Shown in pieces: positions 1-12,092 of a stretch of DNA of 64,000 nucleotides. The notes beneath the pieces were generated by a model. That model was not told the origin of the DNA. It worked only from the letters and a program-made list of their open reading frames with translations, and searched no databases. How positions within the stretch are numbered: the first letter of the stretch is position 1; each line of letters begins with the position of its first letter. Position numbers and translations under genes: made by a program. The DNA is from Glebionis coronaria (lineage: Eukaryota > Streptophyta > Magnoliopsida > Asterales > Asteraceae), in NCBI GenBank assembly GCA_025667525.1, contig JANFOE010002211.1, forward strand, positions 62,001 through 126,000, given 5' to 3'.

Positions 1-3000
1 GAGATTTTGTACTTATACAAACAAATATAATTTAAATATATTTTCAGTAAAATAAAAAAAAATTAATTATAATTATAGCAACCTTCTATCAAACTTTTGT
101 AGCTTCTTTTATCTCATGTATTTGATTTCACCTAAGCCCTGCACAAAGTTATACATGAGGAAGCCACAAGTATTTAGCACTATTGTATCATTCATAGTGA
201 TGGTCAGAGACACTCAATAATTCAGAACCTAAACCACAATCGAATTGAATCGTTTTTCAATAACTACATACATATTTTATAAGCAGCTTGCCAAATAGCC
301 TTGAAATGTTATCATGTTGTACTAAGGTCGGTTTGGTTTGGTTCGACCTGGTTTTAGTCAGTTTGTCAGGTCGGGTTGGTTTTCGGGTCATTTTGCACAG
401 CCCTAAACTTAAGTCATCGTAGCAAGCGCCTATATGTGAGATTGAATTGCTATACAGAGAGTTTGCATTGCATTTAGAAACTAAATATGTGGGTGCAGAA
501 CAACCAGACACTTAAAAAGTATCTTGTGTTATGAAATAATTTACTTTCTTCTATTATTTAAAATTGCGATTATTAGAGGTTGTTTCATTGTTATTAAATA
601 CACGAGACCCATCACATGTATGAAGAAGGTAGGAATATGTTTACATATGTCACATGATCGTTTTTTGAAGTGTGGCCAGTTTTCTAGAGGTCTGAACCAA
701 ACTCCTAGACATGATACTTTTGTATAGCCATTCAGATTTTTTAACTATAAATTTTCATTAGGAAGTAATCAAGTAGGGATGGTAACATATTTATCTTATA
801 GTTCATTTCAAAAGCATTGTTTATGGAAACTGTACCAACCTTACAAATTGTTGTTCCACTTGATAAATTATTTGTTTAATTGCCACCCCGCATGTGTTAT
901 CAGTTGTTTTAGGTTTTTTCCAGGTGGTCATAATTATAGAATCAGAATTGGTTTGTTTGTTTTTTGTGACGAATGAAAATCTTAAAGTGGGCACTACTGT
1001 AAGTATCACAGTGACAGGAGTATGGTAGAGTGAGCTTACTGTAAGTCCTGTGAACAACCATTTGACTTACAGCCAAATGTCTGCGAATAGAAAGCACATG
1101 AACAATTGATAGAGCTAGTATAGCATTAAATCAATTGTAGGGATTACGGGTGTGAGTATAGGCACATAGATACCAGGATTCTCAAGTATCTATACAACGT
1201 CCAAAACCAAACTAATAACATAGAAAAATCTAAACTAATAATGAAACACTTTTTTAACTGCTAGCTCACACACCCACCTACACTACAGCTTTTTCCCACA
1301 CAGGACTCAACATCATTTCAGAAAGAATATAATTATTTTAAAAAAATTTACCTCTCGTTCAGGCGTTTTTAGTCTCTAATAAAGCCGCTACATCTCCCAA
1401 CAAACAGCTGCTTTTTGAACAAAAGTAACAATAAACTCAGCTTATTCAACTTCTATTGCCTCGTCGTTGTTGAAGAATACCCAATTTTTTTTTTGAAACT
1501 TTAGTTGATTTATAACTTTGGGAACCTAACCAATTTAATGCCCCCAGCGAACGCACCCACTGAATTCTTCTGACATCAGTTAGTTTAACAATTTTAATAC
1601 TACAAAAAGAAAAAGCATGGTATTGGTTTACTCTTTCATATTATAAAGACAAAATACATTAAAGACAAAATACGAACCTTTTTAATATTATATGTAGAGA
1701 GTAGTGACTTAGTCTTACCACCAATATTTGACAGTTAACCTTGTCCTGCAATGAGAAAGTATAGAAATTTAGTTACTAAAATTGGAGTTTTAGAACAACA
1801 GTTAAAGATTATCAAGCAGCATATATTTTCCAACAAATGCAAATAGGCAAGACCCTGGGCAACTCCTATTAGTATGATAAGTCGTGTTTGCCATGAAAGT
1901 GATTCACAATCTATTATTGTGACCCAAACAAAGATTAATTGGGATGGGCTAAGCAACTGCTATAGAGATTATCTTATATTATTTACACAATAAGATTGTC
2001 CTTACATCTATAGTATTTGGTCGCTCAATCCCATGTTACTTGCAAGTTTGTAGCAGAACCAAACACCCCTTAGAACTTTAGTTTTGAAGCCGTAAAAACT
2101 GCAGTAGCCATACCTAATTAGACTTATCAATAATAGTTACCCATGTTAGTTGCAAGTTTTTAATCTACATCACCGAGCCTTTTTCAGCTTTTCGTCTCAC
2201 CATTTCCTGCACAAAATATACATAAAAGTTAGTCATACCTGCTTATTTGCGTAGTAAAAAATAAGCAGGTTAGTTAATGTTTAGTTATTGAATTATGACC
2301 AGTTATTTCCACATTTATGTCCTCTACATGCCTGATCATCAGCTCATAATAGGACTCTAACGTGGGTGATTCGTATCCAAATTATAAAAGTTTACATAGG
2401 GGGTGTTTGGGTAAGCTTAATTCTACTCTATAAAGCATATGCTTAATCGCTAATTAGCATTTGCCCCTCAAGATACATAGATACTATACAAATACTCACT
2501 ATTTAACTATCTGTATAGCTTGCCTTATATTACATGTATAACAAAAGATATAGCACACCTGACCTTGTGTAAATGCATAGGTTATGCTCTATAGGAAAAT
2601 AGATGGATTTTTAGTATCATGGACTTTTGGTGGTTCGTTGTGTTTAAAAATTTAAGTATATGTACATTTTTGCAGGGGAGGAATCTGGTATAGCGCCTGA
2701 TGACCGCTCCTGACTTCACTGATACTTTGGCGACATCTAAATTTTTAAAAACAGGTAATTAGTTTAAACATTCATAACTGTATGCTATTTTTATAGCTTA
2801 TATCTTAGTTTCATAGTACCAATTACCAAACCTTTTCAATTACCAAACCTTTGCTAGAGCACTTATAGAGACCACCAGCTTTAGGGGTATTTGGTATATG
2901 CACCAGAAATATTTGGAGCCCTGCATGTTGTTGTCGCTTCCTTTATGACACCCATAAGATTTATGTTACATAATTAATATGATTATCAACCGTATAATAT

Positions 3001-3500
3001 TACTAAGATAGGTGCCATAACTCAAACAACTATGGTTTTTTTAGTTGTCCAAATAGTTGAGTATTGGGTTTGGGTCAGAATAACTAACTTTTAGTAATAT
3101 GGGTTTGATCGGGTTTGTTATCTCTTTGTCCAATTTCTGTTATTATTTAAATAATACAATGTAATTTATGAAATAAATATAAACTTGAGGTATTTAACAA
3201 ACACAATACAATTCAATGTTTCAACTCTCCAAATGTATGTTCCGTTAGAATGTTAGGAGGCCAATCAGTATTGACGGGACTTACTTATCATATTGAAACC
3301 AAAAATATAAAGAACAAATAATGTGTTTGAGGCTTTATAAAGAAAATAAAATAAAACTTAATAATGAATCCTAACACACCACAAACAGTGTTAGTTATTG
3401 AAAATGATCTCATAAAGTATCCTAAAAACAAACACCCAAAAGAGTGTTGATTATTCATAATAAAAAAAAACCAAAATATTTTTCATTAATCCAAAACAAA
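1..3500. other. Gene-poor AT-rich sequence
   Basis: I see no supportable complete gene here. The sequence is AT-rich with many short stop-ridden frames. The only recognisable coding trace is a receptor-kinase scrap near 1826-1923, listed separately. The stretch lies downstream of the RPA1-like pseudogene, whose stop codon is at 3501-3503 on the minus strand. Confidence 0.6.
1826..1923 (-). pseudogene. Receptor-like kinase fragment (kinase subdomains V-VIa)
   Basis: The minus strand reads LSWQTRLIILIGVAQGLAYLH. This resembles the plant receptor-like kinase signature LxWxxRxxIxxGxAxGLxYLH, which leads into the catalytic loop. Only about 30 residues are recognisable, with no glycine-rich loop, catalytic HRD or DFG nearby. 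It is best read as a relic exon piece of a receptor-like kinase or RLCK. Family membership rests on this one motif, and which subfamily it came from cannot be told. Confidence 0.5.
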
Positions 3501-5009
3501 TTACTCATTTGTATTGGTATTCTTTGCATTTGACTGTTGCTTCTCACTTGTTGTGTCATCTTCTTTTTCAATGTTTAATGGAGTCAATGTACTCTTATTT
3601 TGCACTTCACTTTCATTTCCTTGTGTAGTGTACTCTTTATTTGGTTCCTCCATACTTCCAACAGACACCATATCATCTTCTCCCTGTTTGTAATTATCAA
3701 ATTAAGTATTTAATTTTAAGATAAAATAATGTATGGAAAATAATAGAATAATGATTCACCTCGTTGTCAGATTCTTCTTGTAAGAATGTTTTTTTGAAGT
3801 GGTTTATTAGTTCATCATCTTCTGAAAAGGAGTCACAACAATATGTGTGGTTATTCTTTATAGCATTGTATTCAGAAAAAAAAATCTTAAACAGACCTTT
3901 TTTTCCAACAATTTTATCTAACTCTTGTGGACAATAGTCATTTGTGTCAATTCCATGTTCCTCCATTAATTCCCAAGACGTATGCCCAGAAAGCTTAACA
4001 AAATTGTTGTTGAAAAACAACAAAGGGGCAGATCCAGATTCATCAACCACTCTTACAATAACTTTAAACCTGTATTTAAACATAACAAATAAATAACATT
4101 TTAATAAATATTTTAAAAAACATTTTGTTGTTTAAAAACTTACCTAGATATGCCTTGAACATTTCCATGATCTTCACAAACATAAATATGAGCTCTGTTT
4201 TGCCGATGAACGATATCAACACGCTTATTACAGACTTTGCACGCTGTATACGCCCAGCCCTGTTCCTTGTGTATTTTATGGATTGATCCATAAACAATAC
4301 AATGAGTGTCCTGTTTTAAAAAGTTATTTAAAACCAAAAAATACACGGATAGTAACAAAAAAATTGAATGTAATAATAAGAAACAGGTATGAACAAACCG
4401 GTTGACATTCACGAATACATCCAATCATTTTTTTAACACAACCATGGAAAAATTCACCGATAGTAACAACTTTTGCTTCAGGTGTAACCAATTCAGTCTT
4501 TAGTTTGTTACTATCAAATCCTTCACGTTCTTCTACCCTATAATAAATTAAAATTCTGTAATTAATTATACAAATTTTGTAAAATATATTTATTAAAATA
4601 AAACAAATTAAAATACCTCTTCTTAAAAGCGACAATTTCAGGCATCTTTGGATTGGAATATATTTGACTACCAAAAAAGCATTATGGATAGCCGGCACTC
4701 CTGTGTAATTATTTAAAAAATTATAATAAAATTGAATAAAATAATATATGTATAATAACTAAAAAAATATGTATACCATCCCAATATTTAACTTTTCCTA
4801 GTTGAAGTATGATAACCAGATGGTTTATTGTTTCACGCTTGGTTGCAAATTCATCCCACAATGTAGCCCAAGAATCCCAGAATGTTAAGTCCAAGCGTTC
4901 TCCTCTGTAAAATACAGAATTAAAATTGATACAATAAATTAACTTATTTGAGAGTGATATATAAAAGTTTTAACTTACTCAACATCCTCTAAAACAATAG
5001 TTCGTCGCA

Positions 5010-5014
5010 CTTTC
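5010..5014. repeat. Target-site duplication CTTTC, left
   Basis: The five bases CTTTC directly before the 5' LTR are repeated at 16678-16682 directly after the 3' LTR. They are RPA1-like exon sequence. A 5-bp duplication is usual for Ty1/copia integrase. Confidence 0.95.
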
Positions 5015-5045
5015 TGTTGGGAATAAATTAAGGCCAGATCACTTG

Positions 5046-5155
5046 AGCGCTGACAAGAACAAAACAAGCGTTGACAAGAACAAAACAAACGCTGACAGCT
5101 CAAGCGTTGACAAGTTAAAGTCAAGCGTTGACACATTGAAGACAAGCACTGATGG
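5046..5155 (+). repeat. 21-bp-spaced GCGYTGACA array in LTR U3
   Basis: Motif starts are at 5046, 5067, 5088, 5103, 5124 and 5145 (A/GCG or CAC, then C/TTGACA). The spacing is 21 bp except for one of 15. The array lies upstream of the TATA box, where LTR enhancers usually sit. The copies reading GTTGAC contain the WRKY W-box core TTGAC; regulatory function is inference. The same array recurs in the 3' LTR at 16182-16291. Confidence 0.85.
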
Positions 5156-5285
5156 AAGATATATTCTACGCGTGTATTATATTCTAGAATACTTCTAGTA
5201 AAGATAGGAACAACAATGTATTTTCTATATTTATCTTTACCTAGAATAGTTGATACGTAGATTATTGTACAAGGCTTCTTATGTC

Positions 5286-5293
5286 TATAAAAG
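5286..5293 (+). promoter_or_regulatory. LTR TATA box
   Basis: TATAAAAG lies 271 bp into the 5' LTR, with an identical copy at 16422-16429 in the 3' LTR. Position and sequence suit the Pol II promoter that would start the genomic RNA. Confidence 0.6.
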
Positions 5294-5543
5294 AAGGCCT
5301 TTAGGTTAATGTTTAACATAAGTTTTATATAAGTTTTCATTCGTAAACATCTTTCATTGTAAGCAAGTTTGATATTGATAAACAAAGTGAAAGTTTGTTT
5401 ATATCATTGTGTGTTCTTGTTTAAGTGTTAAATTCCACATAACACTTAGATTCATAAAGCATATACAAAGGTTTCTCTACGTGTATTACTTGATCTAATC
5501 TCGTATACACAAAGCTAATCGATCTAAGTTTGGGATCAACAAG

Positions 5544-5555
5544 TGGTATCAGAGC
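5544..5555 (+). other. Primer-binding site, initiator Met tRNA
   Basis: TGGTATCAGAGC starts 3 bp after the LTR end. It is complementary to the 3' end of plant initiator methionine tRNA, the usual primer of copia elements. Confidence 0.9.
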
Positions 5556-5640
5556 TTGTTGAGGAACTTTTGATCTTAAAGAACACCAGAACCCTAAAAC
5601 TCACCAAAACCCTAATTTTCTCAGAATCCCTAACAACAAC

Positions 5641-8472
5641 ATGTCTGAAGCAATAAATTCCTCCTCCCCAGCTTTACCAAACATCAAGATTCCCATGCTT
5701 GATGCAACCAACTTTGACTTGTGGAAGTTCAACTTTAAACAATATCTGGGGATCTACGACTACACACTCTGGGAGGTTATTGAATATGGAAACACATTCG
5801 ATAAAGCCCAAAAGATTCTTAATGTCATTGCTCAAAGAACAGCTGTTGCTGGATGCTCTGAAGAGTATAAGAGAGAAAAACCTGGAGATGGTAGAGCTGT
5901 GTCTGCTGATGACATAGCAAAGAGAAGGGTTGACATGAAAGCCCTAAATATTCTGAAAGTCTCTTTGGGGCAAGAAAACCAGCATAAATATAGAGGCTAT
6001 GAATCTGCTAAAGATCTTTGGGCAGCTCTTGAAGTTGCACATGGTGGCAATGCAAACACTAGAGAAGAAAAGAAAAAGCAACTCATGCATGATTATGCTG
6101 TCTTCAAAGCTCAACCCAATGAGAAACTGAGTAGTGTTCGAAGCAGATTGCTTGACATTACAAGCAAGTTGTCCTTCATGGGGACACAAGTTGGTGAAGT
6201 TGACATCAATGCTACTTTTCTCAAAAGTCTTGGTGAGGCATGGAAGATTGAGGCAAGATCTATTCTTGCCAACAATACTTACAAGAGCTCCTCGTTTGAT
6301 GACATCTACAAAAAACTAAGGCTGTTGGAAGATGAAACTCTTTTAAAGCAGGGAAGCAAGTCCACCACCAGTAACATGGCCTTCTTTTCACATAGTGAAG
6401 GTCAATTCAATCAGAAGGACACTTATATACATCCAGTTACTGGATCATCATATGTCAGCGCTGGAACAAGTCCTGTCAACGTCTCCTTTTCTGACGCTGA
6501 CACATTTACAAGTGACTCCCCAAGAGTTAAACCTGCTGGTTTGGACTTGGATACTGTTTGTGCTTACATTGCCTCTTTGCCCAATGGTTCAGTGATTACA
6601 TATGAGGACCTTGAGCAGATAAGTGATGAGCACTTGGAAGAGATGGACATCAAGTGGAACATGGCTCTTGCTAGTATAAGAGCAAATAGGTGGAACAGAA
6701 GGTTTAAAAAGAAGATGACCTTCAATGCTAAAGACACAGCTGGATTTGATAAATCCAAAGTTGAATGCTACAACTGTCATCGTATGGGGCACTTCATGAG
6801 GGAATGTAGATCTCCTAGAAGATCTGATGCTGGTAAACCCTCAATTCAGGTTGTTAAAGCTCAGGATTCCAAAGCCATGGTTGCAGTTCAAGGAATTGAT
6901 GGTACAGGATGGGATTGGAGCTATCTGGCTAAAAATGTTGAAGAGGATAAAGCTTTGGTTGCTGATATCGAAGAAGAAGAGCATGTTGAATATGCTCTCA
7001 TGGCACACTCCTCCTCTTCATCTGATAATGAGGTATATGATGACGCTTTTTGTAGCAAAGGTTGTAGGTTAAACACTGAAAGACTTAACAAAGAGGTGTT
7101 AAAATTAAAAGATGACATGAGTACTGAAAGATGTAAATTGTCTAATTACCAACTAGCTCTTACTGAAACTGAGAAAACCGTTTCTGAATACAAGAAAATG
7201 GAATTTGATTTAAAAGATAAAATCAATATTTTAAAACATGAGTTGGATGCTAGTATGGATATTAGAAATATCATGGAAAGGGTTAATGGTGAAATACAGG
7301 CTAAGTTAGATGAGGCCATTAAGAATAAAGATAATGTTGGCCTTAAAATTCAAAGATTTGATAGAGCCACCCAAACCCTAGGAGACTGTGTAGCTAAACA
7401 AAGGGATCCTAAGGACATGACTGGGGTTGGAATGAATGATTACTCTTTGGTTCCACCACCAGCTGGTGACTTCTATGGTGTCCAACAAAGGGACTTATCT
7501 TGGACTGGTTTACCAGAGCTCCAAAAGGAGGAATTCATTCCTCCACCAAGAGTTGTCACTCCAGTGGAAGAGTATCAACAAAAGTTGACTGACCTAAATA
7601 AGTGGAAGAAGGCTAACCCTACTCTATTTGTTAAGGGTGGCTTGCTATGTGAAAGTACAAATGAATCAACACCCATTAAGGTTACTAATCCTATCACTGG
7701 TAAAGTTGTTGACCTAGGCTCAAACACTGTTAAAATACCTAGCATTAAATATGCAGAGATGTATAGGAATACTAGGTCACCCAAGAGTCAAGTTAGCAAT
7801 CATGGAACGGGCTTCTACTCTTCTAGACCTAAGGTTGTGTCTAGAAAAGCTTGTTACACTTGTGGCAGCTTTTCACACTTGGCATACAAGTGTGTCAACA
7901 CTCCCAAAGCCAGCGCTGACAGGAATAATTTCAGCGCTGACAGGAACAAAGTCAACGTTGTTAGGAAGTCAAACGTTGTCAGGCCCAAACCTTGTGTGCA
8001 GCAAAGTCCACAAGTGATTAGACCTGCCCCATTCTTTTCTAGAAGGTCTAACACTCATGGACAAAGTCCATTTCAAAAGACAAACACCTGGTCAAATAGG
8101 CAATGGGTTTCTGTAGCAAACCCTAGGTTCAAAGCTAACAAGGGTAATTTCAGCGTTGACAAGAAAAATTCTAACGCTGACAGAAACGTGACCAGACCTA
8201 AATATTTGCAGCCACAAGGTAAGGGGTCTAAAGCTTCTTCAAGCTTAACATGGAGACCCAAGAAAGATCAAAACCCTAATGATAATAGGATTTCAATGAC
8301 TTGCAATAGATTTAATTATATTTCAAAGGTCATTACAAAACCTATTGGGGTTAACTGGGTATTTCATCCTAAAAAGGATGAGAATGGGGTTGTTGTGAGA
8401 ACTAAGTCTGTTCTTATTGAACAACCAGATGAATCCAAGTCTTTTAAGACTTGGGTTCCCAAAGAAAACTAA
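5641..8472 (+). CDS. gag: Gag polyprotein of SIRE-type copia element
   Basis: 943 codons, open throughout. Gag packages genomic RNA and forms the cytoplasmic virus-like particle. The N-terminal half carries the copia gag core (FDLWKFNFKQYLG near residue 25; LWAALEVAHGG near 125). A CCHC knuckle CYNCHRMGHFMREC lies at about residues 376-389. A coiled-coil-like, charged region follows at about 470-590. A second cysteine cluster, CYTCGSFSHLAYKC, lies at about 738-751. Between and after these are three runs of the element's 21-bp motif, read as S/N-A/V-D-R/K heptads (nucleotides 6457-6501, 7912-7983, 8152-8181). The start is the first ATG after the leader. The stop at 8470-8472 is directly upstream of protease, which lies in a different frame, so a frameshift or splice is needed to make Gag-Pol. 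Confidence 0.93.
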   Translation: MSEAINSSSPALPNIKIPMLDATNFDLWKFNFKQYLGIYDYTLWEVIEYGNTFDKAQKILNVIAQRTAVAGCSEEYKREKPGDGRAVSADDIAKRRVDMKALNILKVSLGQENQHKYRGYESAKDLWAALEVAHGGNANTREEKKKQLMHDYAVFKAQPNEKLSSVRSRLLDITSKLSFMGTQVGEVDINATFLKSLGEAWKIEARSILANNTYKSSSFDDIYKKLRLLEDETLLKQGSKSTTSNMAFFSHSEGQFNQKDTYIHPVTGSSYVSAGTSPVNVSFSDADTFTSDSPRVKPAGLDLDTVCAYIASLPNGSVITYEDLEQISDEHLEEMDIKWNMALASIRANRWNRRFKKKMTFNAKDTAGFDKSKVECYNCHRMGHFMRECRSPRRSDAGKPSIQVVKAQDSKAMVAVQGIDGTGWDWSYLAKNVEEDKALVADIEEEEHVEYALMAHSSSSSDNEVYDDAFCSKGCRLNTERLNKEVLKLKDDMSTERCKLSNYQLALTETEKTVSEYKKMEFDLKDKINILKHELDASMDIRNIMERVNGEIQAKLDEAIKNKDNVGLKIQRFDRATQTLGDCVAKQRDPKDMTGVGMNDYSLVPPPAGDFYGVQQRDLSWTGLPELQKEEFIPPPRVVTPVEEYQQKLTDLNKWKKANPTLFVKGGLLCESTNESTPIKVTNPITGKVVDLGSNTVKIPSIKYAEMYRNTRSPKSQVSNHGTGFYSSRPKVVSRKACYTCGSFSHLAYKCVNTPKASADRNNFSADRNKVNVVRKSNVVRPKPCVQQSPQVIRPAPFFSRRSNTHGQSPFQKTNTWSNRQWVSVANPRFKANKGNFSVDKKNSNADRNVTRPKYLQPQGKGSKASSSLTWRPKKDQNPNDNRISMTCNRFNYISKVITKPIGVNWVFHPKKDENGVVVRTKSVLIEQPDESKSFKTWVPKEN
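6457..6501 (+). repeat. GCGYTGACA motif run in gag (N-terminal)
   Basis: Three degenerate copies start at 6457, 6478 and 6493 (spacing 21 and 15), the same spacings as in the LTR. They encode SAGTSPV, NVSFS and DADTFTS. Only the third keeps the full CTGACA core. Confidence 0.55.
7912..8184 (+). repeat. GCGYTGACA motif runs in gag (C-terminal)
   Basis: Copies start at 7912, 7933, 7954 and 7972 (spacing 21, 21, 18) and at 8152 and 8173 (spacing 21). They encode SADRNNF, SADRNKV, NVVRKS, NVVRPKP, SVDKKNS and NADRN. All are in the same register as the gag frame, directly after the second cysteine knuckle. Confidence 0.85.
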
Positions 8473-11400
8473 TTTTTTTTCTTTATGTGCAGGGCATTCA
8501 AAGACAGATCAATGATTATGGATATTGGGATAGTGGATGCTCAAGGCACATGACAGGGAAGGAAGACTATCTGACGAATTTCACCCCTATTAAAGATGGT
8601 GATAAGGTATACTTTGGAGGTGGATATGGAACTATCACAGGCAAAGGAACCCTTCTCACCAATAATTTGCGTTTTGAGAACGTCTTCCTGGTAAAAGAAC
8701 TTGATTACAACTTGTTTAGTGTATCACAGGTTTGTGATAACAAAAATAAAGTTCTTTTTACTGCACTGAGTGTTTGGTGTTAAGCAAGGATTTTAAGATC
8801 CCTGATGAGAAATATATTGAGTATAGAACACCTAGGCACAAGGACATATATAATGTGAATTTAAATGGGATTAAAATGAATACCAATATGTCTTGTTTTT
8901 ATGTTAAGGCCTCAGTTGATGAGAGTAATTTGTGGCACAGGAGACTAGGGCACATAAATTTTAAAAATATAAATAGACTTGTGAGGCTTGGTTTAGTTGA
9001 TGGTTTTCCTGAGAAGGCCTTCCACAATGACCACTCTTGTGTTGCATGTCTTAAAGGCATGCAGCACAAGGTCTCATTCAAGTCCAAACAGGTGCATACT
9101 AGTTCCAGACCTCTTCATATGCTTCACATGGACCTCTTTGGTCCAACAAATATAGAAAGCTTGAATGGTAAGTCATATTGCTTTGTTATCACATATGACT
9201 TTTCTAGATTTACTTGGACATTCTTTCTAGCTATGAAGAGTGACACATCTGATGTTCTTATTGATTTTATCATTCAGATTGAGAAGAGGTCTGGCAATGA
9301 GGTTAAAATGCTTAGGATTGATAATGGTGGAGAATTTAGGAATAAGAAGTTAGATGATTTCTGTGCCAAGAAAGGAATTACAAGGCAATTTAGTATTGCT
9401 AGAACCCCACAACAAAATGGGGTTGCTGAGAGGAAAAATAGAACCCTAATTGAAGCAGCCAGAACAATGTTGGCTGATGCTCACTTTCCTATAGCCTTTT
9501 GGGCTGAGGCTGTTAATACAGCTTGCTATGTGCAAAATAGAGCATTGGTTAACAAAATTCAGAACAAAACACCTTATGAGTTACTTTGGGAAAGAAAACC
9601 TAATATTGGTTTTCTCAGACCTTTTGGTTGTCATGTAGTAGTTTTGGATCCTAGTGATGCCTTAGGGAAATTTAGTGCAAAAGGTGATGAGGGTTACTTC
9701 ATGGGGTATTCAGTCCAGAGCAAGGGTTATAGGGTTTATCTTAAAGAGGACAAACGTATAGTTGAAAGAGTACATGTTAGGTTTTTAGAGAATAAACCTA
9801 GTGATCCTGAAAGTGGTCCTAATTGGTTGTTTGATTTAGAACCCTTATCTAGAACTTTAAATTATATGCCTGTCACTAATCCAGACATTGTGAAGGTAAC
9901 TTCAAATGTTTTGGAGGAACAAGTTGTTAATGTTTCAGGTACACAGGTTAATGAGAGGGTTGGATCACAAGCAGAAAAGACATCTCCTATCCTAGAATAT
10001 GTTACCATTCCCATTTGGACAGATGCTTTTGCTGCTGCTACTGCTGCTGGACAAGATAATGGTGGTTTCCAAATACCACCAGATACAAACATGCATGGTC
10101 CTTCAGGCGCTGACAAAGGCAAATCTAGCGCTGACAAGACCAATTCAGGCGTTGATGGTTTAGATGTTGACAACCACACTTCAAGCGTTGTTAGCCCAAG
10201 CGCTGACAAACAAGGTTCAGGCGTTGATAACAATTCTGCCCATCTTTTCTCTTCAAATTTTGAACAAGGTGAACCTTCAAATTTATATGAAGAGGTTCAT
10301 CCTCATGTTGATGTAAGAGAGTCTGATGAAGAAGATATTGGCAACTTGGAGCATAAGGTTGAGGACACCAGACTTTTTGAAGGAGGAGTTCTCACTTCCA
10401 CAATGAAGAATCACTCCCTATCCCAGATCATTGGTGATATTATGACTCTAGTTCAGACTAGAAGATCTCATCAAGGTCTTGGTGGGTTTATTGCCAATAT
10501 ACACAAGAAGGTTGATACCCCTCTTGTACAAGCATGTTTGTTTGCCTGTTTTCTGTCACAGGAAGAACCCAAGAAAATATTTGATGCTCTCAAAGAACCA
10601 AGTTGGGTGGAAGCAATGCAGGATGAGCTTCACTAATTTGCAATTCAGGATGTTTGGGAGCTGGTTGATTGTCCTAGATATGTCAGACCTATAGGGACAA
10701 GATGGGTTCTCAGGAACAAAAGAGATGAAAGAGGCATTGTGGTAAGAAACAAGGCAAGGTTAGTGGCTCAAGGTTATACACAAGAGGAGGGGATAGACTA
10801 TGAGGAGGTCTTTGCACCAGTTGCAAGGATTGAAGCTATTAGGATTTTTCTAGCCTATGCATCCTGCATGGGCTTCACAGTCTATCAAATGGATGTCAAG
10901 AGTGCCTTTCTCTATGGCACCATTGTTGAGGAAGTATATGTAATGCAACCTCCTGGTTTTGAGGATCCAGAGAATCCAGATAAAGTGTATAGAGTCAAAA
11001 AGGCTATGTATGGTCTTCATCAAGCCCCTAGAGCATGGTATGGTACTTTGTCTTCCTATCTGGTGGACAATGGATTCAAGAGGGGCACCATAGATCAGAC
11101 ACTATTTACAAAGAAGAAAGGCAAGGATGTGTTGCTTGTGCAGGTCTATGTTGATGATATCATTTTTGGGTCTACTGATCCAAAGACGAGTGAGGATTTC
11201 TCCAAGCTTATGACAGATAAATTCAAGATGAGTGCTATGGGGGAGATGAACTTCTTTCTTGGTTTACAAGTTCAGCAGAAAGAGGATGGTATCTTCATCT
11301 CCCAGGACAAATATGTTGTTGAGATCTTGAAGAAGTGGCTTTTCTCCACATAAAAAGAGGGCTACTACTCCTATGGATAGAGAACACCCTTGGGGAAAGA

Positions 11401-12092
11401 TTGGAAATAGGAAAGATGTTGATGTCAGGCACTATAGATCCATGATTGGATCCTTGATGTATCTTACTGCCTCTAGACCTGATATCATGTTTGTTGTGTG
11501 TGCTTGTGCACGCTATCAAGTGACTCCCAAAGAATGTCACCTTTATGCTGTGAAGAGGATCTTTAGGTACCTAAGATGCTATCCTAGTCTTGGTTTGTGG
11601 TACCCAAAGGATTCACCATTAGAGCTGATTGCATATTCAGATAGTGATTATGGAGGTGATAAATTTGATAGGAAATCCACAACTGGTGGATGTCAGTTTC
11701 TTGGGAGCAGGTTGATATCTTGGCAATGCAAGAAACAAACAGTGGTGGCTAATTCTACAACTGAAGCAGAGTATGTGGCTGCAGCTGCATGTTGTGGCCA
11801 AGTGTTGTGGATTCAGAACCAGCTGTTGGACTATGGGTACAATTTCATGCATACTAAGATATTTGTTGACAATAATAGTACTTTATGCATCATTAAGAAT
11901 CCTGTACATCATTCTAAAACTAAACACATAGAAATTAGACACCATTTTATAAGAGATTGCTTTGAGAAAGGTTTAATACAACCAGATAGGGTTGACACTG
12001 AGGAAAATATGTCAGATTTATTAACTAAACCTTTTGAGGCTGGGAGATTTCAATACTTGGTAACAAGTATTGGAATGGTCAATCTCACATAA
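8451..12092 (+). pseudogene. pol: Pol (protease-integrase-RT-RNase H) of SIRE-type copia element, broken
   Basis: All enzymatic domains are present in copia order. Aspartic protease has DSGCSRHMTG near 8530. Integrase has the HHCC zinc finger (LWHRRLGH ... CVACLKG, 8930-9060) and the DDE residues in HMDLFGP, RIDNGGEF and NGVAERKN. Reverse transcriptase has [20 protein letters not shown] and the catalytic YVDD near 11150. RNase H has SDSDYGG and STTEAEYVA. Three lesions were found: a frameshift near 8775 (protease to GAG-pre-integrase), a nonsense TAA at 10634-10636 (Q expected in DELHQF) and a frameshift near 11330 after EILKK. The normal C-terminal region is kept, ending at 12092. The integrase-RT linker holds a third motif run (10106-10231). 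The copy cannot make active Pol on its own. Confidence 0.92.
10106..10231 (+). repeat. GCGYTGACA motif run in integrase-RT linker
   Basis: Copies start at 10106, 10127, 10148, 10184, 10199 and 10220 (spacing 21, 21, 36, 15, 21). They encode GADKGKS, SADKTNS, GVDGLDV, SVVSP, SADKQGS and GVDNNS, in frame with pol. The linker between integrase and RT is normally poorly conserved, so it tolerates such insertions. Confidence 0.85.

Larger units (their letters stand above)
5015..5541 (+). repeat. 5' LTR of the first SIRE-type element
   Basis: 527 bp, TG...CA ends. It differs from the 3' LTR at five positions. Near its start (5046-5155) is an array of six RRCGYTGACA motifs spaced 21, 21, 15, 21 and 21 bp. 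A TATA box (TATAAAAG, 5286-5293) marks the likely U3/R promoter. Confidence 0.95.

Noticed and set aside
5046..5155. CRISPR-like regular spacing of short repeats
   Set aside because: The repeats are about 11 bp with 10-bp spacers in a plant retrotransposon LTR; repeat length, spacer length and genome context do not fit a CRISPR array.
4975..5385. Antisense ORF of 136-139 codons in both LTRs with CQRLFCS repeats
   Set aside because: It is the complement of the 21-bp motif array, whose period is a multiple of three, so an open frame is expected by construction. No other sign of coding.
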